Source: Flammeovirgaceae bacterium (GTDB lineage Bacteria; Bacteroidota; Bacteroidia; Cytophagales; MED-G16). Taken from it: a stretch of DNA of 5,724 nucleotides. Where the stretch lies: positions 8,409-14,132 of the forward strand of contig NZVP01000053.1 in assembly GCA_002697405.1 (NCBI GenBank), read 5' to 3'. Each line of letters starts with the position of its first letter. Within the stretch, counting starts at the first letter, position 1. This document shows positions 1-5,724 of this stretch, piece after piece. The translations under genes were made by a program, and so were the position numbers. The notes under the pieces were generated by a model. It saw nothing but the letters and a program-made list of their open reading frames with translations, was not told the origin of the DNA and ran no database searches.

Positions 1-1188
1 AATTATACTTCAGAGTATATGGCTTCAGTTTTAACTCATAATCAAAGCAATATTGATAAGATATCATATTTTATGGATGAGTGTAAGAAACAAAAAATAA
101 AAGTGTTAGGACCAGATATTAATAAATCTGATAATGACTTTGTTGTAGGTGAAGAGGGAGAAATTCTTTTTGGCCTTGGCGCAATAAAAGGCACTGGAGA
201 TGCTGCAGTATCATTTATCATAGAAGAGAGAAATTCGAATGGTGAGTTTAAAGACATTTATGATTTTATTTGTAGAACAAGTTCAAGAGCTGTCACAAAA
301 AAAACATATGAATCATTAGCATTAGCAGGGGCTTTTGATAAAATTAATAGTATTAATAGAAAGCAATATATTTATTCAGACGAAAATGAAAGTTCTTTAA
401 TTGAAAGAATAATTGTTTATTCTAATAAGCTTCAGAAACAAAAAGAAACTAAACAAACTTTTCTTTTTGAAAACTCAGAAGAAGTTAATTTAGCTCTTCC
501 AAGTATTCCTGAAATAGAACCATTCACTGAAATAGAAAAATTAAAAATTGAAAAAGATTTATTAGGAATTTATGTCTCAGGGCATCCATTAGATAAATAC
601 TCATTTGAAATTAAAAATTTATGTAACTCGAATTTTAGAGATATAAAAGAGTTAGACAATATAAATGGAAAATCAAGTATTTATACAGCTGGAATTGTGA
701 CAAATGTTGAACATAGAATTTCTAAAAATGGAAAGCCTTATGGAAGTGTCACAATTGAAGATTTCAGTGATTCCTATAATTTTCTTTTTTTTAGTGATGA
801 TTATGTGAAATTCAAAAATTACTTTGAGCCAGGTTGGTTTTTGTTTCTTAAAGGAAAAATAAAAAATAAGTGGAATACTTCAGATGAATTTGAATATAAA
901 GTTGACGAAATTAATCTACTATCTAAAGTCCGAGATAAAATGATTAAAGAATTACATCTTAAAATAAATCTTGAGGATCTTAAGAGTAAGATGATAGAAG
1001 AACTAGATGATAAATTCAAAAAATTAAGTAATGGAAATTGTCATCTAAAAGTGACAATTATTTCAAACAATAATGGAAAAAATATATCCCTTGACATGAT
1101 ATCAAGAGATAAAAAATTCAAATTAGAAGATAATCTTTTAGATTTACTGAAGGAGAATCCAGAAATAAATTATTTAATTAATAAATAA
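1..1188 (+). CDS. dnaE: DNA polymerase III alpha subunit, C-terminal part (5' end outside window)
   Basis: This is the C-terminal 395 residues of the replicative polymerase catalytic subunit, which copies the chromosome in the cytoplasm as part of the Pol III holoenzyme. The frame is open from base 1, so the ATG at 19 (in the context SEYMASVLTH) is an internal methionine; family members in Bacteroidota are well over 1,000 residues. Counting from the first codon in the window, I see: the end of the fingers region with GPDIN (about 37-41); a helix-hairpin-helix stretch FGLGAIKGTG (57-66); a beta-clamp-binding motif QTFLF (152-156, bases 454-468) fitting QxxLF; the family signature LLGIYVSGHPLD (187-198); an OB-fold domain (about 226-288) containing SKNGKPYGSVTIED; and a variable C-terminal domain. 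The polymerase active-site aspartates and the PHP domain lie upstream, outside the window. The stop is TAA at 1186-1188. The match to DnaE rather than PolC rests on the domain order. trxA follows after 30 bp on the same strand. Confidence 0.96.
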   Translation, partial: NYTSEYMASVLTHNQSNIDKISYFMDECKKQKIKVLGPDINKSDNDFVVGEEGEILFGLGAIKGTGDAAVSFIIEERNSNGEFKDIYDFICRTSSRAVTKKTYESLALAGAFDKINSINRKQYIYSDENESSLIERIIVYSNKLQKQKETKQTFLFENSEEVNLALPSIPEIEPFTEIEKLKIEKDLLGIYVSGHPLDKYSFEIKNLCNSNFRDIKELDNINGKSSIYTAGIVTNVEHRISKNGKPYGSVTIEDFSDSYNFLFFSDDYVKFKNYFEPGWFLFLKGKIKNKWNTSDEFEYKVDEINLLSKVRDKMIKELHLKINLEDLKSKMIEELDDKFKKLSNGNCHLKVTIISNNNGKNISLDMISRDKKFKLEDNLLDLLKENPEINYLINK

Positions 1189-1196
1189 TTTTTTTT
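1167..1196 (+). terminator. Possible weak all-A/T hairpin plus T tract at the dnaE 3' end
   Basis: A perfect 9-bp inverted repeat (AAATTATTT at 1167-1175 and AAATAATTT at 1183-1191, 7-base loop) leads into a run of eight Ts at 1189-1196. The geometry is that of an intrinsic terminator or attenuator between dnaE and trxA. The stem has no G-C pair, overlaps the last codons of dnaE, and could arise by chance in such A/T-rich DNA, so it may have little or no activity. If functional it would reduce read-through into trxA rather than block it fully. Confidence 0.22.
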
Positions 1197-1218
1197 AATT
1201 ATTTTTACATAAAAAAAC

Positions 1219-1539
1219 ATGGGAAAAGCAGTTGAAATAACAGATTCTAATTTTAATGAAATTGTAACTAAAAATGATGTTGTATTGGTAGACTTTTGGG
1301 CTGAGTGGTGTGGGCCTTGTAGGATGATAGCTCCTATGATAGAAGAATTAGCTAATGAATATGATGGCAAAGCAGTAATTGGAAAATTAGATGTCGATAA
1401 TAATCAAGAGTCAAGTATAAAATTTGGAGTAAGGAGTATACCTACCCTCCTTGTTTTTAAAGATGGTGAAATGGTGGATAGACACGTTGGAGCTGTTCCC
1501 AAAGAAACTCTTTCAAGCTCTATAAATTCTAACTTATAA
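1219..1539 (+). CDS. trxA: Thioredoxin
   Basis: Complete 106-residue thioredoxin, the usual length for the single-domain protein, a cytoplasmic dithiol reductant that is recharged by thioredoxin reductase and reduces disulfides in enzymes such as ribonucleotide reductase and peroxiredoxins. The classic active site WCGPC is at residues 30-34, with Cys31 and Cys34 the only cysteines in the protein. Also visible are the buried Asp25 in VDFWAEWC, the cis-proline Pro75 in RSIPT, and Gly91 in the last strand. There is no signal peptide or membrane segment, so it is not a periplasmic thioredoxin-like protein. The ATG at 1219 is chosen because the fold begins right after it (EITDSNF); the bases before it, ACATAAAAAAAC, are A-rich with no Shine-Dalgarno motif, as is common in Bacteroidota. 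It lies 30 bp after dnaE on the same strand and its TAA is one base from the stop of the opposing addB. Confidence 0.97.
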   Translation: MGKAVEITDSNFNEIVTKNDVVLVDFWAEWCGPCRMIAPMIEELANEYDGKAVIGKLDVDNNQESSIKFGVRSIPTLLVFKDGEMVDRHVGAVPKETLSSSINSNL

Positions 1540-1540
1540 A

Positions 1541-4381
1541 TTAGTTTGAACATAAATTCTTATACGCACAGAATTTACAAGCTTCTTTATCATCAGTCTC
1601 AATAAATTGTAAATTTTTATCAAAAATTTCAGATAATTTTTTTGATAATAAATACTCAAACTCATTTAAATAATCATTTACATCATTTATCTTATCATTA
1701 TCTACTGATATATTAATAGTAAAATTCTCATTATTAATTTCTCTAATATTCATTAGACCGGGAATAATAGGATTATCATCCTTAATTTTATTTTTTAATA
1801 ACAAAGAATAGAAAAAAAGCTGAAAAACAGCATCGTTTCTATCTTTTCTTTCACTTGAGAAAAGGTTTTCTAAATTCTTAACTCTCTTAGAATCACCACC
1901 TGTTTTATAATCAATTATTCTATAAATATTATTTTTTAAATCTATTCTATCAATAATTCCAGAAATATTAACTGAAAGATTTTTTGAAAGCTCAAGAGTT
2001 TTAGTATATCCTGATTTTTTATCACCTTCTAAAGCAAATATTTCAAAAGGAGCATATTTTTCATCTAGAGATATTATTCTTAAAATATAGTCTTCCATAA
2101 TCTCATTCAAAATAATATTATTACCCTCTAAAGAAAGTTGATTTTTTTTATTTAGTTTAAAATGAGATTTTATAACTTTTTGAATAGCACCTGATATACT
2201 GTTTTTTATAACAAAAAAATCATTAATATTTATTTTTCTATTATTACTATTTTTAATTACATCACTATAAAGAACCTCAAGGGCTTTATGAGTGATTTTT
2301 CCAAAATCAGGCTTTAGTATTTCAGAAGTAATTTCGTTTGATTCTCTTATATTTGATATATACTTATAATAAAATCTAAGAGAGCAATCCATATAATCTT
2401 TTATACCAGAAGGAGATATATATCCTTTATGAAAAAATCTATTTTTTAATAATTCAATTGTTTCTTCAGTTTTATTAATTGACATTTTTGGCTTTTGAAT
2501 TATTTCTAATTTATCAGAAATCATATAATTATTAATATTGAATTTAGATTCAGATTCAAGTTGTTTTATATATCTACTTCTCTCTCCTTTAGATGAAATA
2601 CTAGAATTAGTATTATATATGAAAGTGATATTTTTAGCTCTTTGAATTACTCTATAAAACAAATAACTATATACTTTATCCATAGAATCTTTTGTCTCTA
2701 ATTCGAATGCTCTTCTTATGTTATATGGAATAAATGAAATATTAAATAAACTTTTAGGAAAGTCTCCTTCATTCATACTTAAAATGTAAACTTGATCGAA
2801 ATCAAGGTTTCGAGACTCTAAAACTCCCATTATTTGCAGACCTGATAAAGGTTCTCCTGAAAAAGGAATTCTTGTTGTCTTTAAAATTTGATTAAGAAGT
2901 TTGTACTGACTATCAAGGGAATTTAATTTAATTTGAATTTCATGTACTTTATTAATTATTTTAAGAAAAGCTTTGATGTACTCCCTATCTAATTTTCCCA
3001 TTTCCTCTGAGCATTCAAATAGACTTTGACATATATTTTTTAACGAGTCTACTATTGAATCTTTTATAAAAATATTTTTAAATATATCAGAGATACTATT
3101 TAAACTATCATGATCAATATAAATCAACTTATTTTTTCTAATTCTAAATATAAAGTCATCAAATGCAACTGAGTCAAATTGATAAATATATGGATGTGAA
3201 ATAAAATTGATTATATCTTCAAAGTAATATGATTTCACAAGGTTTTTTATGGATAAGTTCTTATGAATTTTAGTTATAAGCTGTAATAAATCAAATAAAG
3301 GGGTTTCAGATAGATTTAATCCCATCGTAACATTTATTTTATTAATTTTTTCAGGAATTGAGTTTAAAACAGGCAATAATAATTTTTCATCAGGTAACAA
3401 CACTAAAACCTTATCTTGATCGAAATTTTTAGATAAAATATTTTTGGATAATAGATTACCTAAAGTTTTACACTGACCAATCTGAGAACCAATTCCTATA
3501 CAATCAAATTTCTTATTACTTGAAATAAAATTATTTGGGACAATATCAGGGAAGGTAGATGCTAAAATTTTATCTTTACTAAAATCTCTGAATGAATCCC
3601 CAGCCTCTTGTTTAAAATCATTAAAATAATATTTATCATAATCCCAAAAAGCCATACTACCCTGATTATTAATAAAATATTGAATTATTTTTTTTTCAGA
3701 ATTTGATAGATAACTAAAGCCTACAAATAAATAATCTCTACTTTCATCAATAATTCCTGAGTCTATTTTTTTTAAAAACTCTTTAAAAACTAGCCCCTTA
3801 TAGGATAATTTATTTTTAATTAAAATCTTTTTATAATCATTATAGACATCTAATAAAATTTTCCATGTACTATTAAAATTCTTTTGATTTATAGACATTT
3901 TTGGAAAGAACTTATCCCAAAAAGATCTTATTTTTTCATAATTTTCTTTTTCTAAAAAATTAAAAGATTCCTCAATTTCCTTCTGATTTTTAATAAGCTT
4001 AAAAATTTTATCTTCATTTTTTAAACTCAAATCAACATCATCAAAGTCCTTAATAAGTATCTGACCCCAATAATAAAACTCATCAAAAGAAACTCTATAT
4101 TCTTTACTTTGATATTTTTCTAAAATATTAAATAATGAATAATTTAATTTAATTTGATCTGTTATATCATCTGATATTTTAATATCTACATGTTCTTGCA
4201 CAAAATCTTCTATTGTTTGAACTTTGGGAGACCATAAAATATTATTGTTTTGTTTTGACAAAGCCTTTTGAAAATATAGCCCAGCTCTCCTATTTGGAAA
4301 TACAATAGATAATTTTCTGAAATCTTTATATTTCTTAAATGTATAATCTACAACTTCCTCTAAAAAAAATCTTTTTCCCAT
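1541..4381 (-). CDS. addB: AddB-like subunit of helicase-nuclease: inactive helicase scaffold with Fe-S PD-(D/E)XK nuclease
   Basis: Complete 946-residue protein, predicted partner of the AddA-like helicase encoded just upstream, in the complex that resects double-strand DNA ends before RecA loading. The N-terminal part is helicase-derived: SIVFPNRRAGLYF (25-37) corresponds to the region after the Walker A motif, and LQIMGVLESRNLDFDQVYIL (515-534) followed by NEGDFP (537-542) is the typical AddB/RecC-like late motif. No GxGKT-type Walker A is present at the N terminus. The C-terminal nuclease shows His698 in ITHKALE, Asp811 in GIIDRID, Asp824 and Lys826 in DYKTGG, and Gln854 and Tyr858 in QLFFY. 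Four cysteines, Cys666 in MDCSLRFYY and Cys935, Cys938, Cys944 in a C-x2-C-x5-C tail, match the AddB Fe-S cluster arrangement. The ATG is the first possible start because an in-frame TAA lies at 4388-4390. It overlaps the addA stop by one base. The symbol is by domain homology; overall similarity to Firmicutes AddB is expected to be low. Confidence 0.88.
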   Translation of the reverse strand: MGKRFFLEEVVDYTFKKYKDFRKLSIVFPNRRAGLYFQKALSKQNNNILWSPKVQTIEDFVQEHVDIKISDDITDQIKLNYSLFNILEKYQSKEYRVSFDEFYYWGQILIKDFDDVDLSLKNEDKIFKLIKNQKEIEESFNFLEKENYEKIRSFWDKFFPKMSINQKNFNSTWKILLDVYNDYKKILIKNKLSYKGLVFKEFLKKIDSGIIDESRDYLFVGFSYLSNSEKKIIQYFINNQGSMAFWDYDKYYFNDFKQEAGDSFRDFSKDKILASTFPDIVPNNFISSNKKFDCIGIGSQIGQCKTLGNLLSKNILSKNFDQDKVLVLLPDEKLLLPVLNSIPEKINKINVTMGLNLSETPLFDLLQLITKIHKNLSIKNLVKSYYFEDIINFISHPYIYQFDSVAFDDFIFRIRKNKLIYIDHDSLNSISDIFKNIFIKDSIVDSLKNICQSLFECSEEMGKLDREYIKAFLKIINKVHEIQIKLNSLDSQYKLLNQILKTTRIPFSGEPLSGLQIMGVLESRNLDFDQVYILSMNEGDFPKSLFNISFIPYNIRRAFELETKDSMDKVYSYLFYRVIQRAKNITFIYNTNSSISSKGERSRYIKQLESESKFNINNYMISDKLEIIQKPKMSINKTEETIELLKNRFFHKGYISPSGIKDYMDCSLRFYYKYISNIRESNEITSEILKPDFGKITHKALEVLYSDVIKNSNNRKININDFFVIKNSISGAIQKVIKSHFKLNKKNQLSLEGNNIILNEIMEDYILRIISLDEKYAPFEIFALEGDKKSGYTKTLELSKNLSVNISGIIDRIDLKNNIYRIIDYKTGGDSKRVKNLENLFSSERKDRNDAVFQLFFYSLLLKNKIKDDNPIIPGLMNIREINNENFTINISVDNDKINDVNDYLNEFEYLLSKKLSEIFDKNLQFIETDDKEACKFCAYKNLCSN

Positions 4382-4383
4382 TA
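4379..4383 (-). other. TAATG stop/start overlap joining addA and addB
   Basis: Read on the minus strand, the addA stop TAA and the addB start ATG share one A. Such overlaps usually indicate a single transcript and translational coupling by ribosomes that terminate and restart, which suits two subunits of one complex. The preceding minus-strand sequence (TTTAAATAGGGTAGTTAAAA) contains a GGG but no clear Shine-Dalgarno motif at a good distance. Coupling is inferred, the overlap is seen directly. Confidence 0.8.
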
Positions 4384-5724
4384 TATTTTAACTACCCTAT
4401 TTAAATCTACATATAAAATAAAACCATATACTTTGCCATTATAAATGTTTGATAATAACTCTTTATAATTCATAATTTGATTCTTATATTTTTCCGTATT
4501 GTCTTCACCTGTTTTATAGTCAATTACGGCAACAGAATTATTTTCTAACTCTACAACTCTATCTAATCGAAAAACATCACCATTATTATTTAAAATTTCA
4601 ATTTCATTATATGAATTATATTTAGGATTATAATAATTCATTATATCCTTATTTTTCAATAAGTTATTGATGGTTTTTTCAAAATAAGATTTTTCATTTT
4701 TTGTGATAATATTTTTTATGAGTGCCTTTTTAACTCCATAATTAATATCATTGTAGCTATATATATATGACATAAGATCATGAATCTTATTTCCTCTCTC
4801 ATTATTTTTAAAATCAATTCCCTTATCTGATGAAATTTTAACTTTTACCCTCTCTTTCCAAGAGTATGAAGGGAATTTTGTTAAATTATGAGATTCTAAT
4901 GTTAGTTGATTTTCTTTGTTATTTATTATTCCTGTCGAATATGAATTATTAATTAATTTATCATTAAGTGAACTGAAAAGTAAACTAGATACATTTTTCA
5001 AATCATTTGAAGTTCTATTACCTCTAATAAACAGCCCTAATTTAGGTCTAGTAAATGAAACATACATCAAATTAATATTATCCTCATAGGCCTTCTTTTT
5101 TTCAGTCTCATATGATTCAGGATATAATGTTTTAGGGTTCGATGACTTATATTTTATCGGATAGGGAATATCAAACTTTTTACTAAAAATTTTAAGATTT
5201 ACCCACATATTTTTTTCTTTTCCTCCTCCTGTATCATTATCTAAAGACCAGTTTAAAAAAGGAATAATAACATGATCGAATTCTAATCCTTTTGACTTAT
5301 GAATAGTTATTAGCTGTATTGCATTAGACTTAGCAGTAATATTTAATTTTTTATTTTTATTAATTTCCCACCATTCTAAAAAAGAGGATATTTTTGATCC
5401 TTTAGTTTGTTTATATTCCAAAAGAAGATCCATAAAAGCTTGAATATAAGGAAGTTGATCATTGAGCTTATTTAGATTAAATATTCTCACTATTTCTTCT
5501 ACTAATTCATAAAGAGGGAGTCGTGATATTTGAAAAATTTTATTTTTAAACTCTTTAGGTAATAAATTAATCTTTTCATCATTAGATAAAGAATAATGAG
5601 AATTATCTTTTGAAATTAATATGTATCTATAGTAGAAATGAACAATTTCAGATATAGCCAATCTATCTTTTTGGTTTTTAAAATAATTAAATATGCTAAT
5701 AAGAAAATTAATAATAGGAGAAGA
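4381..5724 (-). CDS. addA: AddA-like UvrD-family helicase-nuclease, C-terminal part (5' end outside window)
   Basis: C-terminal 447 residues of a superfamily 1A helicase fused to a PD-(D/E)XK nuclease, the motor and one nuclease of an AddAB-type double-strand-end resection complex. The frame is open to the right window edge; the codon at 5659-5661 is TTG and the 21 codons before it (beginning SSPIINFLIS) still read like the UvrD helicase C-terminal domain, so the real start lies outside. Counting from the window edge, I see a late helicase motif ITIHKSKGLEFDHVIIPF (139-156, near bases 5257-5310), motif VI LMYVSFTRPKLGLFI (219-233, Arg226), then the nuclease domain: His315 in GNKIHDLM, Asp388 in FRLDRVV, Asp402 and Lys404 in IDYKTGE, and Gln416 and Tyr420 in QIMNY. 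There is no Fe-S cysteine set, as expected for AddA. Walker A and B lie upstream, unseen. Stop TAA at 4381-4383 overlaps the addB start. An alternative is a stand-alone UvrD/RecB-like protein, but the adjacent AddB-like gene favours AddA. Confidence 0.9.
   Translation of the reverse strand, partial: SSPIINFLISIFNYFKNQKDRLAISEIVHFYYRYILISKDNSHYSLSNDEKINLLPKEFKNKIFQISRLPLYELVEEIVRIFNLNKLNDQLPYIQAFMDLLLEYKQTKGSKISSFLEWWEINKNKKLNITAKSNAIQLITIHKSKGLEFDHVIIPFLNWSLDNDTGGGKEKNMWVNLKIFSKKFDIPYPIKYKSSNPKTLYPESYETEKKKAYEDNINLMYVSFTRPKLGLFIRGNRTSNDLKNVSSLLFSSLNDKLINNSYSTGIINNKENQLTLESHNLTKFPSYSWKERVKVKISSDKGIDFKNNERGNKIHDLMSYIYSYNDINYGVKKALIKNIITKNEKSYFEKTINNLLKNKDIMNYYNPKYNSYNEIEILNNNGDVFRLDRVVELENNSVAVIDYKTGEDNTEKYKNQIMNYKELLSNIYNGKVYGFILYVDLNRVVKI

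Noticed and set aside
42..257. Open minus-strand frame antisense to dnaE
   Set aside because: Composition mirrors the coding strand of dnaE, it has no recognisable domain, and a conserved DnaE frame runs through the same bases.
819..1019. Open minus-strand frame antisense to the DnaE OB-fold region
   Set aside because: Low-complexity Ser/Leu-rich translation typical of the reverse complement of a Lys/Glu-rich gene; no start context or homology seen.
1186..1218. Bacteroidota-type promoter for trxA (TAnnTTTG at -7, TTG at -33)
   Set aside because: TAATTTTT at 1186-1193 matches the -7 element except for the final G, but there is no suitably spaced TTG and the region is almost pure A/T, so a match is expected by chance.
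1170..1370. Open minus-strand frame antisense to the start of trxA
   Set aside because: It overlaps the thioredoxin active-site coding region, shows no domain, and is explained by trxA being on the opposite strand.
1529..1544. Bidirectional terminator at the trxA/addB junction
   Set aside because: The inverted repeat CTAA...TTAG has only four outer pairs, an internal mismatch and no G/C-rich stem or adequate T tract.
1541..5724. A new defence system built from the helicase-nuclease pair
   Set aside because: The motifs and the gene order fit AddAB-type recombinational repair, and the neighbours are core housekeeping genes with no mobile elements, toxin-antitoxin or other defence genes visible.

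Overview
The window looks like ordinary core chromosome from an AT-rich member of the Bacteroidota, most likely a flavobacterium-like lineage (GC by eye is roughly a quarter). Three things point there: the wording of the DnaE C-terminal half resembles Bacteroidota DnaE; dnaE is followed directly by trxA, an arrangement common in that phylum; and start codons are preceded by A/T-rich leaders with no Shine-Dalgarno motif. The lineage call is an inference from family resemblance, not from a search.

Layout: two convergent gene pairs fill almost every base. On the plus strand are the last 395 codons of dnaE (replicative DNA polymerase III alpha subunit, cut by the left window edge), a 30-bp A/T-only gap apart from one C in each of two short stretches, and a complete 106-codon trxA (thioredoxin). 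On the minus strand, reading leftwards from the right edge, are the last 447 codons of an addA-like gene (UvrD-type helicase C-terminal domain plus PD-(D/E)XK nuclease, cut by the right window edge) and a complete 946-codon addB-like gene (helicase-derived scaffold plus PD-(D/E)XK nuclease with a four-cysteine Fe-S motif). The two minus-strand genes overlap by one base in a TAATG junction. The trxA and addB stop codons are separated by a single base.

Function: addA and addB should encode the two subunits of a heterodimeric helicase-nuclease that resects DNA double-strand ends for RecA-dependent repair. Both nuclease sites look intact. The AddB-like subunit has no Walker A motif, and an in-frame stop just before its ATG shows that none is hidden upstream, so ATP-driven movement must come from AddA. 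DnaE is the replication polymerase; its visible part includes a clamp-binding pentapeptide and an OB fold. Thioredoxin is a general disulfide reductase; its position next to dnaE is conserved but need not mean a direct functional link.

I found no RNA gene, mobile element, CRISPR array, repeat family or convincing new system. The points worth a second look are details of gene boundaries, the shared 3' ends, a 9-base homopolymer in addB, and the loss of the AddB ATP-binding motif.
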